A stretch of 64,000 nucleotides of DNA, from assembly GCA_005281725.1 (NCBI GenBank), contig SSBO01000003.1, positions 3,213,824 through 3,277,823 on the forward strand, given 5' to 3'. Source of the DNA: Wuchereria bancrofti (lineage: Eukaryota; Nematoda; Chromadorea; Rhabditida; Onchocercidae). The number at the start of each line of letters is the position of its first letter. Positions within the stretch are counted from its first letter, which is position 1. This document shows positions 1 through 11,539 of this stretch, piece after piece. The notes below the pieces were generated by a model. It saw only the letters and a list, made by a program, of their open reading frames with translations. It made no database searches and was not told the DNA's origin. The translations under genes and the position numbers were made by a program.

Positions 1-723
1 AGTGATTGGTTGAGAATTTAGAAAGACAGTATTGAAAGTAATAAAAGATTTTAACGTCAAATTTAAAAAATTGAAATTTGAAATTAAAAAGCAAGTGATA
101 GCTATTTCATAAAAATGGTATTCTTTTCTGGAGATCTCTCAGGATTTTTTGGTATGACATGATTTATGATCTCACTAAATAAGAGCTTGAATATTTTTTA
201 TCTGCTTTAAATCAATTTAGCAGCCAGTATAGTAAATTTTTCTTCATAATGAAATTAATCTTATTGATTTTTTGATAAAATTGATTTGTACTGCAAAAAG
301 TAACACGACTATCAGGCAGTGTTACATGAATTCCGGGTAATCATGAATAGTATAAGATAGTTATACTCGTTGCTCTTCACAATCATGGTATTCTTACCGT
401 TATTCAAGCACTTTTATTTCAACGGTGACCTTTTACACCGATAATTTTAGTCAGAATTTTATGTCTAACGAAATGAAGTGTAATGAGAAGAAATTAGTAT
501 TTTCAGATATTATAAAAAATTTCATTTTGTAAAAATAAAATTATGATTGATATTACTGATTGAAATATGCAATTTTGTATACTACCACTTGAATTACAGC
601 ACTAAAGATTGAATTAAGTTTGCATTTAAAAGTAATGAAAAAATAAAGCTTTTGAAATTTTCAACAAATTGTCGCTTTATTGATTTCTATTATTAAACTG
701 AAAAAGGCATGAAATTTGAAATT
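1..723. other. Non-coding flank downstream of the 59-residue gene
   Basis: No convincing exon on either strand. The only features seen are AT-rich sequence and an AATAAA polyadenylation signal on the minus strand at 676-681, about 43 bases after the stop codon of the small minus-strand gene at 724-903. Confidence 0.5.
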
Positions 724-903
724 CTATTGATTTGCAATTATCATACTTGAATCTGTAAATGATGATTCGAAAGGAAGATTTTCCGTTTCTGGTGCTTTTG
801 CTTTCGCTGATGGTAAATGGCGTTCAACTTTTTTCATCACTTTCATGGCCTTAGCATTTACTTTAGATATCTCCTGGCCAACCTGCTTTTTTTGGTTGGC
901 CAT
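724..903 (-). CDS. Small basic protein, 59 residues, unknown family
   Basis: A complete single-exon reading frame starts at 903 and stops at TAG 724-726, giving 59 residues. The protein begins MANQKKQVGQ, is rich in Lys and Ala in its first 36 residues, then turns acidic and Ser-rich near the end (motif ENLPFESSFTDSS). No signal peptide or membrane segment is visible, so it is probably cytosolic or nuclear. Support for a real gene: a textbook acceptor TTTTCAG ends at 923, only 19 bases before the ATG, as for a spliced-leader addition site; an AATAAA signal lies 43 bases past the stop; and the patch is richer in G and C than its surroundings. I do not recognise the family. It could instead be the last exon of a longer gene, because the same acceptor could be used in cis. 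Confidence 0.6.
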   Translation of the reverse strand: MANQKKQVGQEISKVNAKAMKVMKKVERHLPSAKAKAPETENLPFESSFTDSSMIIANQ

Positions 904-918
904 ACTTCACCTTTGCTA

Positions 919-925
919 CTTACTG
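919..925 (-). promoter_or_regulatory. Probable trans-splice (SL) acceptor
   Basis: TTTTCAG on the minus strand immediately before the 19-base leader of the 59-residue gene. No matching upstream donor exon is apparent, so spliced-leader addition is the simplest reading. Confidence 0.4.
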
Positions 926-2479
926 AAAATATTTATTGGAAGCAGTTCGTGCTCTTCTTATAACAGCAATGCTTCATGCAAATTTCTGATTTCAGTTTTA
1001 AATTTGTAATTTTAATTTTTAACAAAGAATGAAATATGTTAATTTTACTTTTTTTTCTAGGATTACATTTGTTTGACTTATTGCAACTCATTGTTTGACG
1101 ACAGCGATTAAGGCTTTAAAGAATTTCAATACAAACTTTATTCACATATTAATTTCATAATTTGAATTTGTGCATTTAAACCATGCACTTTATTTTTCAG
1201 CTTATCCTTTCTTTAGGTTATCTAATATTCGGCTCTTACAAAAAAATAAAAGTTCAAATCTATAATTTAAAGAATTCTAAATGTAAAAAATTAATTTACA
1301 TCTTTTCAATTAATTTCATACTCGTACGCTCTTTTCTTCTTTCATGTTTTGAAAGTTTCTATTTCAAGTCAAACTTCTCATAATAATACAAATTCATAAT
1401 AGTGTTGTCAAAACTTTTTTTATCATAGCTATTTATCAATTTTTTTTTCGTTGCATAAAATAAGCAATAAATTAATTTGACAAATACTTATTATATCAGA
1501 AGTCGTAATTCATTTCGATGTTTATCTTTCATCTCACCTCTTTGCTTTAATTACTGATTGTTAATTAACAAAATTTAGTTGATGGCTTAGTTGAAATTAA
1601 TACTATGCCAAGGAATCAAGCTCATTAAAATTTCCCAATGAAGAATAAATAGATGATTATTTGATGAGTATCAAAAATTGTCTCATATGAAATTGTGACA
1701 GACAGAATTAATGGAGTTATTAAATGGATGTTGAAACACTTTCAAATTAAAATTTTAAGTGAGAAAATACTTGAAATCATTTATTTTACTACAAATTTAA
1801 CACAGCAACAAAACACCATATGAAATATCGGAAGAAAAAGAATCATAAAAATACAAACGTTAGATTCAATAGAAAGTAAAAGGAATTGAAAGTTTACAAC
1901 AATCGTCTTAATATTTTGATATTTTATAAGCACAATTGAGGAAGTAATACAATCAATTTAAAAGAAAATATTTGAAATGATTTAAAAAGTCCAAAGATTC
2001 CACATTTAAAAAGATTCAAAATTAGAACGAAAAAAGCCTGAAATTTAAAAGTAATAATAATTTTACAACTTCATCTGACAAATGTCGAAATGAAAGAATT
2101 CGTTCCATGCACCCATGCATTTATCATAGTTATTAATTTGGGGTCAAATTCGAGAGGTCAAATTTTACTCTAATGACCTCTCTTACAAGCAGTCAGTGAC
2201 GATTTATGTTAAGCTAGCAATTTGCTTTGTCATTGATTCTTATCATTCTTTTCGATCGCTACCTGTCAACTTGCTACGTACAATTTAATAATTACAACTG
2301 CTTGTCATATTAGACTATTAGACTACTAAAAAGAATTCTCAATTAATTAATTATACAAATTTTTTTAAAAAGTTCCAAAAATTTCATTTTTTCAGAAGTT
2401 CTAAAACCAAATTTGAATTTTAGAAAGTAAAAAAAAAGGTATTTTTGATTGGAAAAAACAATTTGAACAATGAAACAGA
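926..2479. other. Intergenic, AT-rich
   Basis: No supported gene. Short open frames such as 1183-1383 on plus are AT-rich and lack conserved features. A group of nuclear-receptor-like half-sites lies at 2141-2182 (listed separately). Confidence 0.5.
2141..2182. promoter_or_regulatory. Cluster of three AGGTCA-type half-sites, two forming an inverted repeat
   Basis: GGGTCA at 2141-2146, AGGTCA at 2155-2160 and its inverse TGACCT at 2174-2179. The last two sit inside a longer inverted repeat, GAGAGGTCA at 2152-2160 with TGACCTCTC at 2174-2182 and a 13-base spacer. Nuclear hormone receptors bind such half-sites. The site lies about 300 bases beyond the stop of the GAS1-like gene. Function is inference only. 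Confidence 0.3.
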
Positions 2480-5400
2480 CTATCTAAAAATTAATAAAGT
2501 ACAAAGTAAAACGATCAATAGAAATTGTGATGATGCAGCAATTCGACCACTGTCGGTGTCATCATCCTGATCTTTTATCGTATTTGATTCGATTGTTGTT
2601 ACATCCTTGAATATAAAATTATTTTCTAGAGGTGCCATCGTTGTATGCAAATTCTGAAATGAAAAAAAAAATCTTTTTTTTTTCAGCAATAGAGATAGAA
2701 TAATATTGAAAAGTCAGAAATACTAAAAAAAAACATTCTTTATCAATTTAATTCTGAAAAACAACAACGATGACAATATATTGAAGTAAAAAAACAAAAA
2801 TGAAGAGCTTTGAATAAATTTAAAACAATGAAAAGCTAAATAAAATTTGTTTAAAAATTGAATAAAATTTTTAATGCAAAAAAGAAAAGAAAGGAAAACT
2901 ATGATCAGATGAAATTAAGATTTTTTTAAGATGAAATTTACTTACCATCATGCATGATTTTAGCGTGACATCTCTGAGATGTTGACAAAGTTTATCATCT
3001 TTATCAGTACAGGTACAATCAATAAATGCAACACCTTGTTGAGTTTTTAAGGTATCATTTAAAAGTTCACGGCATCGTACACTGCAATCACCATGTGATG
3101 CTTCAGTTTCGCATTCTGATGTAAATATACCATAACGTGAACTGCACTACAATCAAAAATTGAAAAATAAATGTTTTAAATATTATCTTTAAATGATCAA
3201 CGCTTATTTCTGCATTTCAGGTTAATTCATGGAAGTTAAAGTTTCTTTCTCTTTTTTTTTTTACATAAAATATTTTTTTTCATAACAAAAAATTTTTCAT
3301 TTCATAACATTTATCAGCTGATTGTTTAATGATTATAATTAAATATTCATTTTAATTTTGAATTTATTCATCTTTTCTTGAATTACTTTAATTTTAGTTC
3401 TTTTTTTTTTAATCCTAAAAATCTAACAGATTTTCATTAGTTTAGCTCAAAAAAGCGAAGAAATGAAATGATAAAATGAAAATTTATCAGCTATACAAAC
3501 AAATTATTCCACTGATTGTTTAATGATTATAATTAAATATTCATAACTCAATATTTAGCATCAAACAATAATATGAATTGAAATAGATTTTAAAAAGATT
3601 TTTATTACACTTTTAGAAATGTAAACATCGTATGCTAATTGTTTTAATTTCAATTTTTTTTTTTCTATCATATCGAAAGTTTTTGTTATTCTCATGACTA
3701 TGGCATGAGATGAACATTTAACTGAAATTTTTTTTGATCAATTAAATTGAATTCGTTTACAGTATTATCTGTTGAAACCTGTTCAGGACAGGAACAGTTA
3801 ACAGTAGAAAAAATAAATTCTATTTTGAAATAGTTTAGAGAACAGTAAGTATATATTTATCGTGACAACATCATTAAAATTTTACAAAATTAACAAAAAA
3901 ATTGTGATAATTTTTCATAATTGGCTAATCGATTTTCAAAAAGTTAAATTCATATACTTATATTATATTAAAATGGATATGAAATATGTTTGAAAATAAA
4001 AAAAAAGAAATTTACGATCAATTTTTATTTCATGTCAGGAATATTTGAAATCATTATTATATATTTTATCTTATCGTTTTTCTCTTATTTTCACTTTTCA
4101 TTTCCATCCAGAAATTTATGAAAATATTATCGGTTCATAAAAAAAACGGAATATTGATATAAGTTTGCACAATGAACGCTTCTGGATTACTTCAAATTTG
4201 CATAATTAATCATCACACAATTAATTACTCCAAAACATTTTTACGAAAAAATATTGAAAATGAAAATGTTTCATTTCCTAAAACTAAAGAAAATGATTGC
4301 ATAACTTAATTTCTTAATTAAAATGATGTTAGAGCTTTTTTCTTTTTTCAGAGTAGATAGTAAGATGTTAAGATTTTACCGACAGACAAATAATCGGCTG
4401 AAAGAATTAATTATTTCTTCAATTTATTTTAAAATTATCATTGTATTTGCTCATCCTTTGAGTCAGTGAACGGTAATAATACTTTATTTTTCTGTTATAA
4501 TAAATCATTTTTTCTTTGCATTTTTCAAATACTGAATTGAATTTTTTTGTAGTTACAAAAAAACTTCCGACAGGAAAAAAATATCTTTTTTCAAAAAAAA
4601 ACTTACCATCAGATCAGCTTCACAGGCCAATTTTGCTAAATTACAATAAATTGGCAATTTTTTCGGGACTAAATTACACAATTCTAATTCGTATCTACCG
4701 GGAATGCACGAAATATCAGTTCGTAGAAGTGAACGCCCCAAACGATTTTGGTATAAATTTAGTACGGCATTTCGACACTGTGGTTGACAAGTATTTGTTA
4801 CACTGAAAAGTAATTAATTAATTAATTAATAATATATTGCTCCTACAATAATTACTTTCTTATTCTTTTCCTTTTGCTAATAGTCTTTTATTGATTAGCT
4901 GCTAATGTTTAATTTCAAATAGATGGAAACTATTTGTTGTTTGAGGTATTCAGAAAAGCGCAAACGTTATGTTTTGTTAAACTTCAACAAACTTTATGTA
5001 TTTATTCAGCAGCGCTTATTATAGGATTTACCGAAAAACAAATTTTTTTAATTTTTCGATTAGAAAATTCCTTTTTTATTTTTTATTTTTTAAATTACTG
5101 CTTACTTTTACAATTGGAATTTTCAACCATTATAAGAGGATTTAAAAAATGAAAAACTGATTGAAATAAAAACTTCTAAATTGAATAAATTAAATCGACC
5201 ATTTCAAATATTTTTATTTTACTTAATTTGTCGTAAATATACAACGATACAAGTAATAACATATGTTTACAATTTGAGCAATGCAATCATTTAATAGTTA
5301 ATCCTTTTTTCTTTTTTGTGGTTCTTATTTTTTAATTTAAATAAAAATCTGCACAGTATTTCTTAATCGACTATGATCGAATATTCGATCGGATATTGGA

Positions 5401-8400
5401 TATTCAACCGGATCTATCTAATTTATCATACCGAGATGAAAAGAGGACTTAAAAGAATAAACGCTCAGATGTTTGAAAAATAAAATTATTAAAAAAAAGG
5501 TGAAATTAATAGCAATGAATAAATTACTCAATGAGAAAAAAGATTTTTTTCAGGAAACACAATTATTATAAATTCATGAAATGAATATTAATTTGAATTC
5601 TTAAAAAATAAACTAATTTAATTTGAAATTAAGGACTCAAAAAAATCCGAAATTTTGCAATAAAATAATTAAACTTTAAAAGAATATTTTATGAAGTATA
5701 AAGTGAGAAGGAATAAAATACAATGAGAAGTAGGAATGTACCATTAGATCGCATACAATTAGTCAAAATGTTTAAGGAATTTAAAAAAATCAAAAGTTAT
5801 ATTTTATATAAAAATGAATTACAAGTGTATTTACTGGTAATTCAAAGACTTAACTTTGAGATTAAACGAAATTAAACGAAAATTTTTACAATTTCGATAT
5901 TTCAATTTGAATTGAAATTCATTAGTAGCATTATTTTATAGAAAAAGAATAACATTTATCTCAATGTCACTAATAGAATTATTAATTTTAAGATATATAT
6001 TTTTGATATGAAGTAAATTTGAGTTAACAGTTTTGATTTCTTGTTTTTAGATTAAAATTATTTATTATCCAGAATTTTTCCGAACTCACACGATAAAGTT
6101 AATTATATCAAAAAGAAAAAAACAGCGTTTGTGAGAAGCAAGAAAAATGAAAGTTATATTCTTGCTAATAAAATCTGAAAAAATTAATTTGCAATTTATA
6201 CAAATCAGGCTAGTAAATTTATTTTTATTAACTGATGTATAGTGCAATTTTGAATTTTTAAAATTTTAAATGCTAACTCATTTTCATTGCTATATGTTAA
6301 ATTAGAAAACAAAAAACGTTTAAGTTTGTAATTTCTTTTTCAATTTTTAAATTAAACTTTTGAGATTTGCATAGTCAAACTAAATGTATAATTTTGTTGA
6401 TTCATTTAATTGAGTGCCAATTTAATGAAAGAATATTTTAGATGAATTTATTATTATAATTGGCTCATCTTTCTTTTCCTAATGTATTCGATGTTTGCTA
6501 ATTACCATTAATTAGTGAATTTTCAATGTCAAATCCCATTTTTCTGTTTTCTTCTCTACCATTTCCATTAAAACATTTTCTCCTTTAGTACCCAAATAAT
6601 TGTAATAATAACAACGAATATGTCTTTCATCAATAATAATTTGAGTGAATAATATTTTACCAGAAGTTTTCATTTCATTCCTAGTTGATAATACAATTGA
6701 AATTTGGACGAAAATGAAAAACAATCAAACTTACATACGTAACCTTATATACGTAAGACGTAACAGACTGCGTTTAAATAATACGTGACAGAAATTAATG
6801 CATTTTTCTCTTATTTATTTTTATATTAAAATGACATATGAATAATTTGATATTAGCTAATTTATATTTGAAATTGTAACAATTATATAATTTATCTGAA
6901 AAAAAAGTATAAAAAAATTTCGCATATTTTTATTTCAATAAAAATTGCTATCTTTTCTAATAGCTAAGGGACTATTTTTCTTTTTGCTAAGCAAGTAAAT
7001 CGATGATTTGGTAAGTTTAATTAACTTGGAAGTTGGCAAGAATAGAAAAGAACTTTAGAAATAAGAAATGAAATTAAAATAATTAGTAGTTAAATTCAAT
7101 GAATCATTTAATTCCAGTGATCTTTTTTTCTTTGTTCAAAATCATATTTAGATTAGGAAAAGTAAAGAAATAGAATACAGAAGCTAAAATTATTATTGTC
7201 AATAAGAAATAATATTTAAAGCAATAATTTAAATGAATGAAAATATTACTGGCTTAAATGATAATTTTTTATTTCTTTCCCTCTCTCTCTCTCTCTCTCT
7301 CTCTCCGCTTTCACTTCTCTTTCTTTCCCTTAGAACTCAAATTATCTTAGCAAAAAATGAAAGAAAAATTGAAACGACAAAAGTTCAAATGATTATTTAA
7401 TATGAACGATGTTAAGCTTCGTAAATTCATGGTATTTCAATTAATTGTAAATTAAAACTATCAGAGCAGAAGAAAAGATGGCAAATTAGCGTATTTCGAA
7501 TTATCACTTACTGCAATTTCCGAATTGTGTCATTTTCCAAATATTGAACAGTTCTAATGATCGTTGTTTATTTATAAAATTTGTCTCTTTACAAAAAAAG
7601 AAGCAAAAGAATCTAGCTGATTCCGGAAATGAATATCTTTTTCGGAATCAATCAAATTACTTGTTTATTCCCTTTCCTACTTTTTTCTCTTCCTCATTTT
7701 CTTGTTATAACAAATATTTTTCAAAATTTTTCATTTTAATTTTAATAAGGAATTTTGAAATGATTTGATGTTTATTCATCTCCCTAACAACCACTTCTAC
7801 CACAACAATTCAAAATTGTGTTGTGATTTATTTTGAATTGATAGAAGTGGAATGAAATATTCACCCATATTTACTCATTAATCCAGTTTTATTTACTTAA
7901 TGCATACCATTTAGTGTAAACTAACCATAACAAATAGCTCAAAAGTATCTATTTACATTTTAGGTAAATTTTTTTATAAATAAAAACAAAAATAACAAAA
8001 AAGGTGACACGAAATTTTAAGCTATGTACTTTACTAATATAATTCAAATTTACGCTATTACAAGCATAACTTATTAGTCGAACTTGACGAGGAAAAATAA
8101 AGCTTAATTAATTCTTATTTTTTAAAAATATCAAAAATAAAAAGTGTCAAATGAAGTTTGAGAAATTTCTCAAATTTTAAGTGTTGGTACTAAACAGCTG
8201 GTCGCACAAATTCAATAAACGGTATGAAAATTTGAAAATTTAATTACAGCTTTTTAAGTAATAAAAATAAACGATCATTCCTTCTGAAATCAAACAACAG
8301 AGGAGCTTAATTAATCTTTCTTTTTTAATTTTCATCAAATATTCCTTTACTTTTACTGGTAATTTATGGAAATTTTTTTAAAATAAGAGAAATAAAACTT

Positions 8401-9904
8401 TTTTCTGTCATAGGACATCAAAGAATTCCACCGAAATTTTAATGATAATTTTAATTATTAGATTGCAAAAACCATAAAAGTTAATAATCAATAATTATAA
8501 AATAAAAGTTCACTCCAAATAAAATTTAACCCAAAAAAAAAGAATACAAAAAGAGAGATAAATTATTTATCATTCAACCAGTTTAATGATATTTTCATAT
8601 TACTATGATAATTACATAATGTTATTATTGTAGGTAAATAATTTCATTGACTGCAGTTTTCTCTTTATTGCTCATAAAGTTTCAATTTTTTTTAAATTAA
8701 TATTTCACATCAAATCCATTTTTTTTGAGTGTAAATCTTGTTATTTTGAAAATTTGATTAAAAAACGAATGAACAAATTATACTATAAAATAAAATTTAC
8801 GTAATTTTCCTTCGTTTTTTTTCACTAACATAAATAATACATTTTGTGCCATAGCAATAACAAAATATAATTTATTAATTCATCTTTCTTTCGCGTTTCT
8901 TTTTTCACTCAGAAATACATCAGAAATGAGGGAATTATAAAAAGTGTCACTAATGACCTCGAAAATTACTTTCAAGTTGAATTAATTCTATTAGAAATGT
9001 GCTATTAATTGCTAAACATTTGATAATTAAATATTTCAGATGTATGAAAGTAAATTTTGATATTATCATCAAATTCGTCAAACCATTTGAGAGATTCTTT
9101 AGTACGAATTTTAAATTCATATACAGTATCGATCGCTTAATTAACGAATACTTAATTAAATAATCGGATAGTAATTAAATTAAATATCGATTATTTAATT
9201 AACCATTCTTTAATGGAAACGGTTGATATTGAAAATGAAAAAAAGAATTATTAAGTTAATAAAAAAAATTTGAGTTAGGAAAAAAGTCAACGATACGTGA
9301 TATTCACGTAACATGCAGTAATAACCCTTCAATAACAGAGTGCATTCTAATATTTCAGACGTTGCCGAAATGTCATAATCATAAAAAAACGCCAAAGATT
9401 AACTTATGAACGTATAATATATCTATTGTCACGTAAAAGATTAACTTATGAACGTATAATATATCTATTGTCACGTAAAAGATTAACTTACGAATTTCGT
9501 CACGTATCTATATATTCATGCTATATCGAATAAGAAGTTCCTCTTTATAACTGTTAAGCGAATCTTGATTTAAACAAATTTGATATTGAAGAAAAGAGGC
9601 GCAATTCACGTATATCTGATATTTACGTTTTCCACTTCCGTATATCGCTTTTCAAAAAAGTCACAGGAAAAAACTTGGATTATAAAAATTTAATACCACT
9701 AAAAACTAATTTTGAAATATTTTTTTAGTCAAAATTCAAAATTTTTTATTTTTACCAGGTAGACTGAAGTACGGCTAATCGATGTACACAATCAGTATTC
9801 TCTTCACAAGCTGCATTGGCTTGTTGACATTCTGCAGAATAATTGGGACTTTGCAATTTGGCTAATTTTATTGTAAACAACAATAAAATTAATTGCTGCA
9901 TCAT
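2480..9904 (-). CDS. GDNF-receptor/GAS1-like GPI-anchored protein, 4 exons
   Basis: Exons 9756-9904, 4607-4802, 2946-3146 and 2480-2653 join in frame (149, 196, 201 and 174 bases) to give 239 residues. Residues 1-19 are a hydrophobic signal peptide (MMQQLILLLF...). About 20 cysteines follow, in a pattern typical of GDNF/GAS1 domains: a first repeat from CQQANAACEENTDC through exon 2, a second in exon 3 with CSVRCRELL and the CTC pair. The C-terminus has a short polar spacer and a 14-residue hydrophobic tail (SSQFLLIVLLCTLLIF) ending in Arg, a classic GPI-anchor signal. Family members are GFR-alpha receptors and GAS1; C. elegans has the GAS1 homologue phg-1, and this is its likely orthologue. 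It should sit on the outer cell surface. Intron 1 is 4.95 kb, far longer than the others. The ATG is 7 bases after a TTTTCAG acceptor. Confidence 0.82.
3318..3544. repeat. 33-bp exact direct repeat in an intron
   Basis: The 33 bases at 3318-3350 recur identically at 3512-3544, 194 bases apart, inside intron 2 of the GAS1-like gene. The unit begins CTGATTGTTTAATG. It looks like a local duplication or two fragments of a dispersed element. Confidence 0.75.
5375..5390. repeat. Perfect 16-base palindrome
   Basis: GATCGAATATTCGATC reads the same on both strands. It lies in the long intron of the GAS1-like gene, followed by a partial echo (GGATATTGGATATTC). It could be a protein-binding dyad or chance in AT-rich DNA. 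Confidence 0.4.
6512..6680 (-). other. Possible alternative terminal exon in intron 1 of the GAS1-like gene
   Basis: After an acceptor ACTAG at 6681-6685 an open frame of 55 codons runs to a TAA at 6512. It reads NEMKTSGKILFTQ early and ends EKWDLTLKIH. The first base completes a split codon, so the exon is in phase with exon 1 of the GAS1-like gene (which ends with TG) and would give a truncated isoform lacking most cysteines and the GPI tail. It has a single cysteine and no family that I recognise. It may equally be a spurious open stretch. Confidence 0.25.
7280..7306. repeat. CT dinucleotide microsatellite
   Basis: About 13 uninterrupted CT units within the long intron of the GAS1-like gene. 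Confidence 0.95.
9394..9506. repeat. 42-bp tandem repeat, 2.5 copies
   Basis: A unit starting AAAGATTAACTTATGAACGT repeats with period 42 (9394, 9436, 9478), the third copy breaking off after about 12 bases and then resuming GTCACGTA. Every unit contains CACGTA. It lies 250 bases inside the first intron, close to the 5' exon of the GAS1-like gene. Confidence 0.85.
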
Positions 9905-9910
9905 TAGCTA

Positions 9911-9917
9911 CCTGAAA
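9911..9917 (-). promoter_or_regulatory. Probable trans-splice acceptor of the GAS1-like gene
   Basis: TTTTCAG on the minus strand directly before a 7-base leader and the ATG at 9904. It could also be a cis acceptor for an unseen 5' UTR exon. Confidence 0.4.
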
Positions 9918-10700
9918 ATTATCCAAAATTTTAGCATTCAATATTTACAATGAAATAGGCAAGATTTGTTAACAAATAATAGTTACTAATTATCATACCA
10001 TCACTTATACCAGTGATAACTGATTAATTTGCAGTGATAAAATAACTAATCATAACTGATTAATAACGCTCTGATAATATGATTACATAAATATGATATC
10101 AGTTTACAAATATTTTGATCATGGTTTGCTTATCTTCAATTAATTAAATCTCATATATATTAAATTAATTATTGTGATAAAGTTTATCTCATATGAAGTT
10201 GCAAATATGAGTTACATGCTGTAAACATACTTTTTTAAAAAATAAATGAATTTTTTAAATATTTTGAAAATATTAATGATAAATTTCCATTAAAAAGAAG
10301 AAAAAAGAGAAGAGTTAAAATTGATTTATTAAAGGTATTACGTCTGATGAGGGATATCACATTTAAAAGATATCAATATTTATTTGAGAGTTTTTTCTTT
10401 TTTTACTGCATAAAAGAGATGAAAGAACAAAAATGAACATAAAGCATCAATATTACAGGTGTCGATAGCTTTATTAATAAAATTTAAAAGAGATTGGAGG
10501 GCAATTATTGAGATTAGATAATCATTTTGAATTTTAAATTGAATTAGTAGCAATGTAAATTTAAAATCCAATAGGTAATAATAGAATTATAGAAGAGTTC
10601 AAAATCGATGTACATCAGCTGAGAAAGCAATAGCAGAACTAATTGTCTCTTCGTTTTGTCCTTCAATCAGTCCATCCAACCGTCCAAATGTGTCCTCTCA
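9918..10700. other. Upstream region of the GAS1-like gene
   Basis: AT-rich; no gene supported before about 10.62 kb. Region 10620-10760 is noticeably richer in G and C and is open on both strands (see the candidate at 10707-11482). Confidence 0.4.
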
Positions 10701-10706
10701 TTAACG

Positions 10707-11482
10707 ATGCCTGTCACCATTTCATCTCTACCAGTGAAGAAGTCCACTTGTACTAGGTACTGTTTGTTCAAATTTAAAATGTCAAAAATCTTAATCGCAT
10801 TTTGAAGTTATACTTCTTACCGATAATCCACTTTAAATTTATATTTACTTTGAATTCATATTTATAAAAATAATTTTTGATCTCAAGTGATGGACACTTA
10901 TTAAAACTAATTCATATTTGAATAATCGCACAACAATTCTATCTTCTATCTTACGCAATCTTTAAAATCTTTTTCCGAATTGTTGCTGTATTTGAAAAAC
11001 TATCATTTTTAGACTTCAGTATTTATAAAAATGAAATAAATTTGAAATTTTTTTTAGCTGAAACGAATTCTGAACATTATAAATTCATATTTTCCATATA
11101 CTCAGAACAAACAGGAAAGTAAATGGTGTAATGAAATCTGCCAATTTTCACATACATTTTTTAGAACTATTAAGTTTACATAAAAATTTTCTCCTAATTT
11201 TTGCCTTATTTTCGCTCAATTTACTCATAATAAATAAAATTAACTGAAAATACCAAGCAATTTTGTAACAGGCAGGTAAACGAAATAATTTAGTTCAAGG
11301 TAGGTAACGCACTACTGATCTTTACCTCACCTTAATCTCCTTATAATTTTTGAGAAATGAAATATTTATACAGGTATTTGGAAACAGTTAGACCAGTTGA
11401 AGTGAATGGAAATGGATTTGTTCGTCTTACCTCACGATGTCGTACATTTCCAGTTTTAAACTTTCTCCTTCATTCTTGTTGA
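10707..11482 (+). CDS. Candidate two-exon small gene, 52 residues (weak)
   Basis: Exon 10707-10756 starts MPVTISSLPVKKSTCTR and ends at a GTACTG donor. Exon 11374-11482 follows a TTTATACAG acceptor, reads YLETVRPVEVNGNGFVRLTS and stops at TGA 11480-11482. The split Arg codon matches in phase across the intron, and both patches are richer in G and C than their surroundings. The frame of the first exon stays open upstream of the ATG back to about 10622, so the true start may differ. Against it: the product is tiny, no family is recognised, and the minus strand of the first patch is also open (QYLVQVDFFTGRDEMVTG). It may be conserved regulatory DNA upstream of the GAS1-like gene. Confidence 0.22.
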
Positions 11483-11490
11483 CTTTATCT

Positions 11491-11539
11491 ATCCAATTTA
11501 TATATTTTATCTGTCATCCAATCTATATATTTATCTGTC
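11491..11539. repeat. Imperfect tandem repeat, two 24-25 base units
   Basis: ATCCAATTTATATATTTTAT plus CTGTC at 11491-11515 is followed by a near copy at 11516-11539, then CTATC units. Simple-sequence expansion in intergenic DNA. Confidence 0.7.

Larger units (their letters stand above)
4803..9755. other. Long first intron of the GAS1-like gene
   Basis: A 4.95 kb intron. It contains a CT microsatellite (7280-7306), a perfect 16-base palindrome (5375-5390), a 42-base tandem repeat (9394-9506) and one coding-like open stretch on the minus strand (6512-6680). I saw no other exon with convincing splice signals. Confidence 0.5.

Noticed and set aside
4516..4806. Plus-strand open frame of 96 codons
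   Set aside because: Exactly antisense to exon 2 of the GAS1-like gene, whose frame has the conserved cysteines and matching splice phases.
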